NCBI RefSeq assembly: GCF_014635545.1
Contig: NZ_BMDA01000001.1
Coordinates: forward strand, 62,001-126,000
DNA from: Acinetobacter courvalinii
Lineage (GTDB): Bacteria > Pseudomonadota > Gammaproteobacteria > Pseudomonadales > Moraxellaceae
DNA length: 64,000 nt
Direction: 5' to 3'
In this document: positions 9,137 to 20,308 of the stretch, in pieces
Layout of the letters: every line of letters begins with the position of its first letter
Numbering within the stretch: the first letter of the stretch is position 1
Notes under the pieces: generated by a model
The model's input: only the letters and a program-made list of their open reading frames with translations
Told to the model about the DNA's origin: nothing
Database searches by the model: none
Position numbers and translations under genes: made by a program

Positions 9137-11329
9137 TTAGTATCTAAATTTTAGTGCAACGGTATAATTGGCTGGCTCGCCGTAGAATGCCTGACCATCA
9201 GTGAAGCTGTTCAGGTACTTTTTATCGGTGACATTGTCGGCATTGGCCTGAATGCTAAAGTTAGGGCTGACTTCATAACTTGCCATCAAATTCAGCAAGG
9301 CATAATCCCCCTGTTTCAGGTAAGTCGAATACGTCGGATCGAAGCGGGTAATCTTGCTTTGCCATTTTAAGCCTGCGCCCACTTTCAGTTTTGGTAACTG
9401 GGTAGGTGAATAAGTGGTCAACAGGTTGAAGCTTTGGGTTGGATTATAGGTTCTGGCCGCACCGCCATTTTTCATATCTTGCAGACTGAATTGGGTGTAG
9501 CCCAAAGAGACATTGACCTGATCGGTGAGTTGACCAGCCAAGCCGACTTCTACACCTTGTGAGCGTAAGTCGCTAATTGCTGAGGTACGATTGAGCGGAT
9601 GACTGTCGGCTGGTCGAAGTGGATAATTATTTTCCTCGGTTCTGAATACGGCTAATGTGCCGGTTAGTTTATTGTCTAACCATGCACTTTTTACCCCGAT
9701 TTCGTAGCTTTTACCTTTGATTGGATCGGCGACTTTCCCTGTTTTTTCATCCACTGAGGTTTGTGGGCGAAAAATCGAGGTATAGCTCATATAACCTGTA
9801 TATTCAGGAGTAAAGTTATAGGTGATGCCGGCATAGGGTGAGACTTTACTTTCATCATAATTCATCGGCGAGCTATAACTTGCGCCTTTACTTTTGGCTT
9901 GAACATAGTTCGCACCTAAGGTTAATTTCAGGCCTTCGTTTAAATGCAGGCGGGTTGCTGCGTAAACGGACTGATTCCGTTGGGTGTAATCCGCAGCATC
10001 CGTTAAGGCACTCCAGGTGACATTGTTTGGTGTCCAGCTTGCCCAGCCCGTTGTACATGGAGCTTTGTATTGATTAGCACCTGTACCACGGGTACATGAC
10101 CCGATATTGTTATCGAGGATCGTTCCGGATTTCTGCTTATCTTTTTGTTCGCTTTGAGAATAGGTGTAGCCCACAATGGCTTCGTGTTCGCGTCCTAAAA
10201 GGTCAAATTTACCTTGCAGGTTAAAATCGGCAGTTTGTAGTTTATTATGTTCTGTTCCACCCCAGGCGGTTAGATCGACGTCTGAACCATCGGCCTTCGG
10301 ATAGCCATAATAGTAAAGTAACTGGCTACTACGCTCTTTTTCATTGTAGTTATAGCTCAGGTTGGCAGACCATGTGTCAGAGAGCTTTTGTTTTAGTTCA
10401 AAGAATGCATTACGTGAGGTGTTGTCCCAATAGGTCCAGTCCGGATTGGGATTGTAAGAACGATCATAACTGAGTTGCTTGCCTGTGGAATCCATCAGCG
10501 GTAACGCACCCCAGTTGTTGGCATTCGGTTTGTTCTTTTCTTGGCTGGCACCCACTGTAATGAGGGTGTTATCCGTAAGATCTGCCTCTAATACCCCTGC
10601 AATCCCGTTTTTTTCGGAGGTGTAGCGATCTAAATGGGAGTCACCGGTCTGCTCAAAACCGGCAAGGCGACCACGAATATTGCCACTTGGTGTCAGGCTA
10701 CCAGAAGCATCTGCTTCATAGCGTTGCGTATCCCATGAACCATAGCTCAACCCGGCATTGGCCTGAAATTCTTTGGTCGGACGTTTGCGAATATAGTTGA
10801 TGGTTGCGCTCGGGTCACCAAAGGCATTGGTGAGCGCATCTGCACCTTTAATCACTTCAATGCGATCATAAAAAAAGCTATCGGGATTGGTATCGTTATA
10901 GTTCCATGCGCTTGCAGGGAAGCCGACACCATCGACCAGAATATTGGAAATCTCAAAACCACGTGCCATATACACAGAGCGTTCAGTTTCAGATGAGTTG
11001 ACGGTCACCCCCGGAGTGTTATTTAAAATGTCGCGGGAACTGGTGAGTCCAAAATCATCCATTTGTTGGCGTGTGACAACATTGATGGTTTGAGGTGTTT
11101 CTTTGGCTTCAATGTTGAGCTTGGTTGCACTTGAACTGTGCTTGATCGTGTAGGCTTTGCTTTGTTCGCTAGGGCCATCATTCTGAGTGGCTTGTACCTT
11201 AATCGTCGGGAGTTGTTGCGATGCCTCATCAACTGCATGACTATATGAGCTGATACTGACGAGTGTAGAAATTGCTAAAAACAGGGGAGTGCGTTTAAAC
11301 AGTGGGGAAGAGCTCATGCTTACAACCAT
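9137..11329 (-). CDS. fhuE: TonB-dependent siderophore receptor, FhuE-like
   Basis: An outer-membrane receptor of 730 residues for ferric hydroxamate siderophores. A signal peptide ends near SSYSHA, a TonB-box-like LPTIKVQA follows, then the plug domain (KETPQTINVVTRQQMDDF, RGFEISNILVDG, RIEVIKGADAL, NYIRKRPTKEF) and a 22-strand barrel ending in the aromatic VALKFRY. The plug wording and the GSWDTQRYEAD / WASWTP region closely recall E. coli FhuE, the coprogen and rhodotorulic acid receptor; the exact ligand is inference. The start may instead be the internal ATG at 11317 (MSSSPLFKR). A Fur-box-like sequence lies just upstream. Confidence 0.85.
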   Translation of the reverse strand: MVVSMSSSPLFKRTPLFLAISTLVSISSYSHAVDEASQQLPTIKVQATQNDGPSEQSKAYTIKHSSSATKLNIEAKETPQTINVVTRQQMDDFGLTSSRDILNNTPGVTVNSSETERSVYMARGFEISNILVDGVGFPASAWNYNDTNPDSFFYDRIEVIKGADALTNAFGDPSATINYIRKRPTKEFQANAGLSYGSWDTQRYEADASGSLTPSGNIRGRLAGFEQTGDSHLDRYTSEKNGIAGVLEADLTDNTLITVGASQEKNKPNANNWGALPLMDSTGKQLSYDRSYNPNPDWTYWDNTSRNAFFELKQKLSDTWSANLSYNYNEKERSSQLLYYYGYPKADGSDVDLTAWGGTEHNKLQTADFNLQGKFDLLGREHEAIVGYTYSQSEQKDKQKSGTILDNNIGSCTRGTGANQYKAPCTTGWASWTPNNVTWSALTDAADYTQRNQSVYAATRLHLNEGLKLTLGANYVQAKSKGASYSSPMNYDESKVSPYAGITYNFTPEYTGYMSYTSIFRPQTSVDEKTGKVADPIKGKSYEIGVKSAWLDNKLTGTLAVFRTEENNYPLRPADSHPLNRTSAISDLRSQGVEVGLAGQLTDQVNVSLGYTQFSLQDMKNGGAARTYNPTQSFNLLTTYSPTQLPKLKVGAGLKWQSKITRFDPTYSTYLKQGDYALLNLMASYEVSPNFSIQANADNVTDKKYLNSFTDGQAFYGEPANYTVALKFRY

Positions 11330-11341
11330 GTAAATGAGAAA

Positions 11342-11360
11342 TATTATTATTATAATTATT
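11342..11360 (-). promoter_or_regulatory. Candidate Fur box upstream of the FhuE-like receptor
   Basis: The minus-strand 19-mer AATAATTATAATAATAATA matches the classical Fur consensus at 14 of 19 positions by my count. It lies about 13 bp upstream of the gene start and fits iron repression of a siderophore receptor. AT-rich DNA can match by chance. Confidence 0.5.
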
Positions 11361-11456
11361 GTTAATATTCGTTAATTTTGCAATTTGTTTTGTCTTAAGC
11401 TTAATGGGAATAGTTAGGGCTAAGCAGGGGATTGATAGAAAATTTCGACAAGCCAT

Positions 11457-11485
11457 AAAAAAAGGCCACCGAAGTGACCTTTTTA
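11457..11485 (-). terminator. Terminator after pckG with UUCG tetraloop
   Basis: On the minus strand AGGTCAC and GTGGCCT (one G-U pair) close the stable tetraloop TTCG, followed by a long T-run. It lies about 40 bp past the pckG stop. Confidence 0.85.
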
Positions 11486-11527
11486 TTCTCTTTGAACCCG
11501 CTTTATGAAAGAGGGAAGTTAAGAGGC

Positions 11528-13357
11528 TTAAGCAGATTTAACCGCTGCCAGTAATTCATTTTGACGATCTTTAAGCGCTTGAGGTAAGCGGTCACCAAGT
11601 TTGGTAAATAACTCAGTGTGGCTTTCAAGTTCTTTGATCCACTGGTCTTTGTCTTGTGCAGTGACTGTTTCGAATTGCTCTTTAGAGAACTCGATACCTG
11701 TCCAGTTCAATTGTTCGTAAGTTGGAACATAACCGATTGGTGTTTCAGTCGCTTCAGCGCGGCCTTCACAACGATCGATGATCCACTCAAGAACACGCAT
11801 GTTTTGACCGAAACCAGGCCATACGAAGTTGCCTTCAGCATCACGACGGAACCAGTTTACGTTGAAGATTTTTGGTAATTTGTTACCAGCAGCTTCAGCT
11901 TTCGCACCGACTTTTTTGCCCATGTCTAACCAGTGACCGAAGTAATCAGCCATGTTGTAACCGGCAAATGGAAGCATTGCGAAAGGATCGCGACGCACGA
12001 TACCTTGTTGACCAACAGCCGCGGCAGTGGTTTCAGAACCCATGGTTGCTGCTTTATAAACGCCGTCAACCCAGTCAAATGCTTCAGAGACTAAAGGCAC
12101 GGTGTCTGCACGACGACCACCGAAGATGAATGCAGAGATTGGTACGCCTGCTGGATTTTCCCAGTCAGCATCAATCGAAGGGCATTGACCCGCAGAAACG
12201 GTAAAGCGTGAGTTTGGATGCGCAGCTTTTTCGCCTTCAACGTATGGTTGACCTTTCCAGGTGATAAGATCAGCTGGAACTTCTTTAGTCAAACCTTCCC
12301 ACCATACTTCGCCGTCTTTGGTTACTGCAACGTTGGTATAGATAACATCTTTATGCATCGTTGCGATACAGTTCGGGTTAGTCTTGGTATTGGTACCTGG
12401 CGCAACACCGAAGAAACCAGCTTCAGGATTGATTGCGTATAAGCGACCATCTTCACCTGGTTTGATCCAGGCAATATCGTCGCCTACAGTTTCAATCTTC
12501 CAGCCTTCGTAGCCAGCTGGTGGAATCAACATGGCAAAGTTGGTTTTACCACAAGCAGAAGGGAATGCAGCTGCGATGTAGTGTTTTTCACCTTGCGGAT
12601 TGGTCACGCCTAAAATCAGCATGTGTTCAGCTAACCAGCCTTGTTCGCGGCCCATTGCAGAAGCAATACGTAATGCAAGGCACTTTTTACCAAGCAAGGC
12701 ATTACCGCCGTAACCAGAACCGTAAGACCAGATTTCACGTGTTTCTGGATAGTGAACGATATATTTTTCATTGTTACATGGCCAAGCAACATCTTTTTGA
12801 CCATCTTTAAGCGGTGCAGCAACCGTGTGTACACATGGGATGAATTCGCCATCTGTGCCTAACACGTCATAAACTGCTTTGCCCATACGTGCCATTTTTG
12901 TCATGCTGACAGCAACGTAAGGAGAATCTGTTAATTCGATACCAATGTGTGCAATGTGGCTTCCTAAAGGACCCATCGAGAAGGGAACCACATACATGGT
13001 ACGGCCTTCCATTGCACCGTCAAATAATCCATTTAATTTTGCGCGCATTTCCGCAGGAGCAACCCAGTTATTCGTTGCGCCAGCATCTTCTTGGTTTTGA
13101 GAGCAGATATAAGTGCGGTCTTCAACACGAGCAACGTCAGAAGGATCAGAATTTGCAAGATAAGAACCAGGATGTTTTTCTTGGTTAAGTTTCTGCATGG
13201 TGCCGTTAGCGATCATCAAGTCCATAAGACGTTGATATTCCTCTTCGCTGCCGTCACACCATTCGATTTTTGCTGGTTTGGTTAATTTTGCAATTTCTTC
13301 CACCCATGCAATTAGCTTAGGGTGACGAACGAATTCTGGTGCGTTCACTTGGGTCAT
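11528..13357 (-). CDS. pckG: Phosphoenolpyruvate carboxykinase (GTP)
   Basis: PckG converts oxaloacetate to phosphoenolpyruvate with GTP in the cytosol, the first committed step of gluconeogenesis; this suits an organism living on organic acids and amino acids. The 609-residue length is typical of the GTP-dependent family. FPSACGKTN at residues 265-273 is the kinase-1a P-loop with the reactive Cys269; [10 protein letters not shown] and [17 protein letters not shown] are further family signatures. The ATG follows AAAAAGG at eight bases. It is monocistronic with its own terminator. Confidence 0.95.
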   Translation of the reverse strand: MTQVNAPEFVRHPKLIAWVEEIAKLTKPAKIEWCDGSEEEYQRLMDLMIANGTMQKLNQEKHPGSYLANSDPSDVARVEDRTYICSQNQEDAGATNNWVAPAEMRAKLNGLFDGAMEGRTMYVVPFSMGPLGSHIAHIGIELTDSPYVAVSMTKMARMGKAVYDVLGTDGEFIPCVHTVAAPLKDGQKDVAWPCNNEKYIVHYPETREIWSYGSGYGGNALLGKKCLALRIASAMGREQGWLAEHMLILGVTNPQGEKHYIAAAFPSACGKTNFAMLIPPAGYEGWKIETVGDDIAWIKPGEDGRLYAINPEAGFFGVAPGTNTKTNPNCIATMHKDVIYTNVAVTKDGEVWWEGLTKEVPADLITWKGQPYVEGEKAAHPNSRFTVSAGQCPSIDADWENPAGVPISAFIFGGRRADTVPLVSEAFDWVDGVYKAATMGSETTAAAVGQQGIVRRDPFAMLPFAGYNMADYFGHWLDMGKKVGAKAEAAGNKLPKIFNVNWFRRDAEGNFVWPGFGQNMRVLEWIIDRCEGRAEATETPIGYVPTYEQLNWTGIEFSKEQFETVTAQDKDQWIKELESHTELFTKLGDRLPQALKDRQNELLAAVKSA

Positions 13358-13377
13358 GGTGATGCCTTTTTAAAGTG

Positions 13378-13390
13378 TGTACAACGTACA
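13378..13390. promoter_or_regulatory. Inverted repeat in the pckG leader
   Basis: TGTAC-AAC-GTACA is a perfect 5-bp inverted repeat 20 bp before the pckG start codon. It could be a repressor site acting on pckG. No binding protein can be named from sequence. Confidence 0.3.
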
Positions 13391-13755
13391 AGTTCTATCT
13401 ACTGGATGGCAGTAAGACAGATGAAGTAAAAAAAGTGGCTGTATTAAAGCATAAAATCATAAAAAATATAAGACTAAAGAATAGGGTGGGTTCTAAAGTA
13501 GGGATTGCTAACATGTTTATAAGTTTTTGTTTTTAAAATAATTTATCATTTTATATTTTGCTATTTTGTTTATTTATATATGTTATTTTTGTTATAAATT
13601 TTTATTAAAAACAATGATTTAATTATTTTTTTATTTTCTTGAGAATTGTTATTGATTATATGAATGAAGCTCATTCAAAATTTACATAAACAAGCTATTA
13701 TTTGTTGATTTTGTAAACAAAAATAGCCCTGTAATCTTCCTTAAGGTTGAAAGTT
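13391..13755. other. AT-rich divergent promoter region
   Basis: About 365 bp between pckG (minus) and the lipid kinase gene (plus). It is strongly AT-rich with long T and A runs and no ORF with coding character. It presumably holds both promoters; I see no confident individual element. Confidence 0.5.
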
Positions 13756-14694
13756 ATGTCCCCTAATGTCCAGCCTCTGTCCATTATTTATAATCAAAAA
13801 TCGGGTTTTCATGCGGCACAGCAAGATGAAGAATATGAGCGTCTGATGACCTTCTGGACGCAATATGGATTTGAAATTCAGGTGTTTGAGCTCAGTTCGC
13901 AAACAGATTTTGATGCCATGATGAGAACGGTGCTGGCTCGCCATCAACAGACGGAATCACGCGGCGTTGTGGTGGCAGCAGGAGGAGATGGCACGCTCAA
14001 TGCGGTCGCAAAAAAACTGATGCATACCGATATTCCGATGGGCATTATTCCCTTGGGCACTTTTAATTATGTGGCACGGGTCTTGAATATTCCCCTGGAT
14101 GTGTTTCAAGCTGCAGAGGTGATTGCTACCGGCGCGATTCAGAAAGTCCATATTGCAACGATCAATGATCAGATTTACTTAAATAATGCCAGTCTCGGCT
14201 TATATCCTTTATTTATTAAAAAGCGTGAGCGCTTTAACCAGCATCTAGGGCGTCTTCCTTTAAATGCTTATACCTCTGCGCTAGATGTTTTGTTGCGTGA
14301 GCATAAATCCCTGAAACTGTCAGTCAGCGTGGATGGAGAAAAATATCCTGTGGCAACGCCATTGATTTTCTTTGGCAATAATCAGCTACAACTCAGTGAC
14401 ATGAAATTAAGAATTGCGGAGTGTGCTGCCAACGGCAAACTGGCTGGGGTTGTGGTGGCTAAAAGTGACCGCTTCAGTTTGTTAAAATTGTTATGGAAAC
14501 TGATTCAGGGAAAAATCGATCAGGCTTCTGGTGTCTATACATTTTGTGCCGAGCATATCCAGGTCGATTGTAAAAAGCCACAGTTAACTGTTGCAATAGA
14601 TGGAGAGTTGAAAGAGATGCAAACCCCATTAAAATTTGCCGTTGAAAAATCTGCTTTAAAGGTAATGGTTCCGAATGTTACTGCATCTGTCTGA
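13756..14694 (+). CDS. Diacylglycerol-kinase-fold lipid kinase (YegS/DagK-like)
   Basis: A 312-residue protein of the DAGK catalytic family. The nucleotide-binding glycine motif is AAGGDGTLNAVAKKL (about residues 75-89), followed by PLGTFNYVARVLNIP, the usual GTxNDFAR-type segment in which the aspartate is replaced by tyrosine. Family members phosphorylate diacylglycerol, sphingosine or phosphatidylglycerol at the membrane surface. ATG 13756 has AAGG nine bases upstream; an in-frame TTG nine bases earlier is less likely. The next gene, a phosphoesterase, starts 20 bp before this one ends, so the two are translationally coupled. Confidence 0.85.
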   Translation: MSPNVQPLSIIYNQKSGFHAAQQDEEYERLMTFWTQYGFEIQVFELSSQTDFDAMMRTVLARHQQTESRGVVVAAGGDGTLNAVAKKLMHTDIPMGIIPLGTFNYVARVLNIPLDVFQAAEVIATGAIQKVHIATINDQIYLNNASLGLYPLFIKKRERFNQHLGRLPLNAYTSALDVLLREHKSLKLSVSVDGEKYPVATPLIFFGNNQLQLSDMKLRIAECAANGKLAGVVVAKSDRFSLLKLLWKLIQGKIDQASGVYTFCAEHIQVDCKKPQLTVAIDGELKEMQTPLKFAVEKSALKVMVPNVTASV

Positions 14695-15442
14695 CCTGCA
14701 TTTTGGAACGGAGCGTGAAGCCTGTATTGACGCGATCAAACAGTTTTGTCTGGATCATCGTCCAGAAGCGGTGGTGGTGAGTGGCGATCTGACCCAACGT
14801 GCGCGATTAAAGCAGTTTTATGCCTGCCGTCAATTTCTGGATGCACTGGAAATTCCTTATCTGGTGGTGCCTGGTAATCATGACATTCCGCTTTATCATG
14901 TCTGGAACCGTTTTTTCTCTCCTTTTGTGCGTTATCAGGCCTTCTTTGGTCGTATGGAAACCACTTTGGAGACTGAACATTTCTATTTGGTGGGCGTAAA
15001 CAGTATCCGGCGGCGCTACCATACCCGGGGACATGTTTCTCTAGAGCAAATTCATGAAACTTATCAGCGTTTGAACAATGCGCCCGCGCATAAAATCAAA
15101 ATGGTGGTGTTTCATCAACCTTTTTATACCTTTCCCAATGAACATGGCGATAAAGACTGTCCAGTGCTGGGGAAAATTGCTTTGGAGCAGTGGGGTAAAA
15201 CCGGCTTGTTCGGTTTATTACATGGTCATTTACATAAAGTGGCGATACACGATCTCAATCAGATTTTTCATTTGGGGTTTGATCATCCGATTCTGGATAT
15301 TCATGCAGGAACAGCCACATCCAAGCGTTTACGCTTCGGATTATCCAATAGTTTTAATGTGATTTCGGATCAGGGGTGGATCGAGCATTACTGGTTCGAT
15401 GAATCGCTGCAAACATTTGTGAAATCACAAAATGTTGTTTAA
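14675..15442 (+). CDS. Calcineurin-like metallophosphoesterase
   Basis: A 255-residue cytosolic phosphoesterase. All metal motifs are present: LSDLHFG (residues 5-11), VVSGDLTQ, VPGNHDIPLYH and LHGHLHK near the C-terminus, as in the cyclic-nucleotide phosphodiesterase (Icc/CpdA) and YkuE groups. The substrate may be a phosphorylated lipid or nucleotide; overlap with a lipid kinase gene favours a lipid-related role, which is inference. The start ATG lies inside the 3' end of the kinase gene in another frame. Confidence 0.85.
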   Translation: MLLHLSDLHFGTEREACIDAIKQFCLDHRPEAVVVSGDLTQRARLKQFYACRQFLDALEIPYLVVPGNHDIPLYHVWNRFFSPFVRYQAFFGRMETTLETEHFYLVGVNSIRRRYHTRGHVSLEQIHETYQRLNNAPAHKIKMVVFHQPFYTFPNEHGDKDCPVLGKIALEQWGKTGLFGLLHGHLHKVAIHDLNQIFHLGFDHPILDIHAGTATSKRLRFGLSNSFNVISDQGWIEHYWFDESLQTFVKSQNVV

Positions 15443-15507
15443 TTCGGCATAACCTTATTCTTGTGCTCAAAAAAACATCTATAAATAGAATTTTTTTTTA
15501 TTTTCCC

Positions 15508-15535
15508 CTTGAAGCCATTTTTTTCATCCCCAAAA
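15508..15535 (+). promoter_or_regulatory. Heat-shock (RpoH) promoter of groES-groEL
   Basis: CTTGAA (15508-15513), a 14-bp spacer and CCCCAAAA (15528-15535) match the sigma-32 consensus CTTGAA-N13/14-CCCCATnT. It lies about 85 bp before the groES start codon. No CIRCE (HrcA) element is present. Confidence 0.8.
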
Positions 15536-15619
15536 AAGTGGCATACCAAAATTTTATATGTGTTGCCACGAACTGGTGACATACATTAATCAATAAGACT
15601 AAGTCTGATGGAGTTAACT

Positions 15620-15910
15620 ATGAGCAACATTCGTCCATTACATGATCGTGTTGTGATTCGTCGCGTAGAAGAAGAAACCAAAACGGCTGGTGGTATTTTA
15701 CTTCCAGGTTCTGCTGCAGAAAAACCATCTCAAGGTGAAGTAATTGCAGTTGGTAATGGTCAGATCACTGACAACGGCGTTCGTGCTTTAGACGTTAAAG
15801 TTGGCGACAAAGTATTGTTCGGTACTTATGCGGGTACAACAGTAAAAGTAAGTGGTGAAGAACTCTTGATTATGAAAGAGTCGGATATCTTAGCTGTGCT
15901 TGAAGGCTAA
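15620..15910 (+). CDS. groES: Co-chaperonin GroES
   Basis: The 96-residue heptameric lid of the GroEL folding chamber. [15 protein letters not shown], the mobile loop [18 protein letters not shown] and the C-terminal [17 protein letters not shown] are standard. ATG 15620 has GGAG seven bases upstream; the ATG at 15608 is not needed. It is transcribed with groEL, 59 bp downstream, from a sigma-32 type promoter. Confidence 0.97.
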   Translation: MSNIRPLHDRVVIRRVEEETKTAGGILLPGSAAEKPSQGEVIAVGNGQITDNGVRALDVKVGDKVLFGTYAGTTVKVSGEELLIMKESDILAVLEG

Positions 15911-15951
15911 TCGACACATAACTCAAATTTATTATCAGATTCAGTAATTAA

Positions 15952-17604
<1,653 letters not shown>

Positions 17605-17625
17605 TTGCGCATCGACGTCTAGATC

Positions 17626-17660
17626 AAAAAAAAATCCCTGCCTATGCAGGGATTTTTTTA
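17626..17660. terminator. Bidirectional terminator between groEL and dgkA
   Basis: ATCCCTGC (17634-17641) pairs with GCAGGGAT (17646-17653) across a four-base loop, flanked by nine As and seven Ts. Confidence 0.9.
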
Positions 17661-17679
17661 TATGCCAAATATTGAATGT

Positions 17680-18054
17680 TTATTTAAATAAAATAATTGT
17701 CCAAGTAAAAAAGATAATGGCTAAAGAAACAAATTGCGCAGCGCTGCCCATATCTTTGGCATTTTTAGACAACTCATGTTTTTCCAGCGAAATGCGGTCA
17801 ACAACGGCTTCAATGGCGGAGTTGAATAACTCTACAATAATCGCCAACAGGCAGACAGCGACCATCAAAGCCTGTTCCAAAGCCGAGACATGCACAAAAA
17901 AGCTCAGCGGAATCAAGATGACATTGAGCAAGATCACTTGTCTAAATGCAGCTTCATGACTAAATGCTGCTTTAAAGCCGGCCAGTGAATAGCCCGTAGC
18001 ATTGAAAATCCGTTTGAGGCCATTTTTGCCTTTATAAGGAGAGTAGGGTGTCAT
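17680..18054 (-). CDS. dgkA: Diacylglycerol kinase (prokaryotic integral membrane type)
   Basis: DgkA is a small trimeric inner-membrane enzyme that phosphorylates diacylglycerol with ATP, recycling it to phosphatidic acid. The 124 residues have three hydrophobic segments and the family signature ELFNSAIEAVVDRIS at about residues 75-89, plus the upstream EAAFRQ. It is unrelated in fold to the DAGK-type kinase at 13756. Convergent with groEL. Confidence 0.93.
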   Translation of the reverse strand: MTPYSPYKGKNGLKRIFNATGYSLAGFKAAFSHEAAFRQVILLNVILIPLSFFVHVSALEQALMVAVCLLAIIVELFNSAIEAVVDRISLEKHELSKNAKDMGSAAQFVSLAIIFFTWTIILFK

Positions 18055-18245
18055 TGCGATATGGAGAGACAGAAGAAAGCTTTAGTATAAATCCAAATAT
18101 GTTGCAGTAAATTGGCAAGATGTCGCATGCGTGTACCAATCAGCGCCTTTTTTTGCCATCAAAACAGACCATGTGGTATTTAGGAATTGTCAATTCGAAT
18201 CAGGCTAAGGATAATAAGCATTAATCTATTGAGGAAAGCTGCTGC

Positions 18246-19310
18246 ATGAAAATTATCGCAGATGAAAATTTGGCATTTACCGATTATTTCTTTGCGGAAT
18301 TTGCAGAAATACAGCATCGGGCAGGGCGTAGCTTGATGCATCAGGATGTACAGGATGCAGATGCACTGTTGGTTCGTTCGGTGACCAAAGTGAACCATGC
18401 CTTAATTGATCAGACCAAGATCAAGTTTGTCGGCAGTGCCACCATTGGAACCGATCATTTAGATATTCAGGCTTTAGAACAACAAAATATTGTCTGGAGC
18501 AATGCGCCTGGTTGTAATGCACAAGCGGTGGCGGAATATGTGATTACAGCCTTATTGCATTTAAATGCTGATTTATTAGAGAAAGACCAAGACTTTACTT
18601 TAGCGATTGTGGGTCTGGGTAATGTGGGCAGCCGTCTGGCGGTGATGGCGCAACTATTGGGCTGGAATGTCATCGGTTACGATCCTTATGTGCAACTTGC
18701 CGGGATTGAAAATGCTTCTTTTGAGGCATTGTTAAATCGTGCCGATGCCATTTCAATTCATGTACCTTTAACGGTGTCTGGCGATTATCCAACCCAGCAT
18801 TTATTTGATGCGACTGCATTTGCTGCAATGAAACCATCTGCTATTTTAATCAATAGTGCGCGTGGACCTATAATTGAACAGGCTGCATTAATGGCAGATA
18901 TTATCGCGACGCGGCGTAAAGTGGTCCTGGATGTGTTTGAGTTCGAGCCAGAAATTTCAGAACAATTATTGGATCTACTGGCATTAGCGACACCGCATAT
19001 TGCGGGTTATAGCCTGGAAGGTAAGGCCAGAGGCACGCAGATGATCTATGAGGCGTTTTGCCAGACCTTTGCTTATGAGCTAACAAAGCGTTTTGAAAGC
19101 CAGTTGCCACAGGTGTCTCAATACTTTGAACAGGATTTAAAAGCGGCACTTAAACAGCATCTCACGCAAATTTATGATATTGCTGCGGATGATCAGCAAC
19201 TCCGTGCTTGTGTTCAGGACGGCAAGGTCGAGCAAACCGCATTTGATTTACTCCGAAAAAATTATCCTTTGCGCCGTGAATGGGCTGCACATGGTGGGCC
19301 AAAAGCATGA
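18246..19310 (+). CDS. pdxB: Erythronate-4-phosphate dehydrogenase
   Basis: PdxB oxidises 4-phosphoerythronate in the DXP-dependent route to pyridoxal phosphate. It belongs to the D-isomer 2-hydroxyacid dehydrogenases: MKIIADENL start, NAD-binding AIVGLGNVGSRLAVMA (about residues 120-135), INSARGPIIEQ and a C-terminal PdxB dimerisation domain. The 354-residue length is normal. GAGGAAAG lies upstream of the ATG. Its stop overlaps the epmA start (ATGA), so the two are translationally coupled. Confidence 0.93.
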   Translation: MKIIADENLAFTDYFFAEFAEIQHRAGRSLMHQDVQDADALLVRSVTKVNHALIDQTKIKFVGSATIGTDHLDIQALEQQNIVWSNAPGCNAQAVAEYVITALLHLNADLLEKDQDFTLAIVGLGNVGSRLAVMAQLLGWNVIGYDPYVQLAGIENASFEALLNRADAISIHVPLTVSGDYPTQHLFDATAFAAMKPSAILINSARGPIIEQAALMADIIATRRKVVLDVFEFEPEISEQLLDLLALATPHIAGYSLEGKARGTQMIYEAFCQTFAYELTKRFESQLPQVSQYFEQDLKAALKQHLTQIYDIAADDQQLRACVQDGKVEQTAFDLLRKNYPLRREWAAHGGPKA

Positions 19311-20290
19311 GCCAGATGATGAACAACTATCAGCCAACGTGCTCCATTGAGGCTTTAAAAGCACGTGCAGCGATGTATCAGAAAATCCGCCAGTTTTTTG
19401 CTGAGCGTCATGTTCTCGAAGTGGAAACCCCAGTGCTGTCCCAGGCGGGTGTGACCGATGTGCATTTGGCTTCAGTGCAGGTACAGCGTCATATTCATGG
19501 CAAATTAAATACCCAATATTTACAGACTTCACCCGAGTTTCCAATGAAACGCTTATTGGCCAGTGGAAGTGGACCAATTTATCAAATTTGTAAAGTATTT
19601 CGTGATGATGAGCATGGGCGTAAGCATAACAGTGAATTTACCATGCTGGAATGGTATCGTCCAGGGCTGGATTTAAAGGCACTGATGCATGAAACGGCGG
19701 ATCTGTTAGCAACCTGTTTGGCACATCGTTTTGGTGAAATTCGTCCAGTGGTGCTGAGTTATAAGCATGCCTTTCAGGATCGTCTTGAGATTAATCCATT
19801 GCAGGCAACCTTAAAACAACTCAAGGATACCGCCAATCGTGTCGGTCTGAATCTTGACTTGGGGGATGATCGTCTGGGGTATATGGATCTGTTGTTTTCG
19901 CACTTTGTCGAGCCAAGTCTGGGTTTTGATGCGCCTGTCTTTTTAACCGATTTTCCACCTGAAATGGCGTCACTGGCCAAAGTGAAACAGGATGAAGAGG
20001 GTGAACTGGTTGCAGCACGTTTTGAGGTTTATATTGAAGGGCTGGAACTGGCGAATGCCTATGATGAATTGCTGGATGCCGAGGTATTGGCCTCCCGTTT
20101 TGAAGCCGATAATGCAGAGCGAGCACAACAAGGTTTGCCTGTGATTCCAACCGATCAGTATTTGCTGGCAGCTTTACCGCATATGCCTGAATGTTCCGGG
20201 ATCGCGTTAGGGATTGACCGTTTATTGATGGTGGTGATGAATCAGGTCAAGATTGATCAGGTGATTGCTTTCCCTGCCGAGATTGCGTAA
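19307..20290 (+). CDS. epmA: Elongation factor P lysine ligase (PoxA/GenX)
   Basis: EpmA is a truncated class II lysyl-tRNA-synthetase-like enzyme that attaches beta-lysine to EF-P, needed for translating polyproline stretches. Class II motifs are visible: TPVLSQAGVTD, YLQTSPEFPMKRLL, ICKVFRDDEHGRKHNSEFTMLEW and the C-terminal GIALGIDRLLMV. There is no anticodon-binding domain, as expected. Start ATG 19307 overlaps the pdxB stop by four bases and gives 327 residues; the in-frame upstream start at 19280 would overlap pdxB more. The partners epmB and efp are not in the window. Confidence 0.92.
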   Translation: MSQMMNNYQPTCSIEALKARAAMYQKIRQFFAERHVLEVETPVLSQAGVTDVHLASVQVQRHIHGKLNTQYLQTSPEFPMKRLLASGSGPIYQICKVFRDDEHGRKHNSEFTMLEWYRPGLDLKALMHETADLLATCLAHRFGEIRPVVLSYKHAFQDRLEINPLQATLKQLKDTANRVGLNLDLGDDRLGYMDLLFSHFVEPSLGFDAPVFLTDFPPEMASLAKVKQDEEGELVAARFEVYIEGLELANAYDELLDAEVLASRFEADNAERAQQGLPVIPTDQYLLAALPHMPECSGIALGIDRLLMVVMNQVKIDQVIAFPAEIA

Positions 20291-20308
20291 CGCTGCGTAT
20301 TTTATGGC

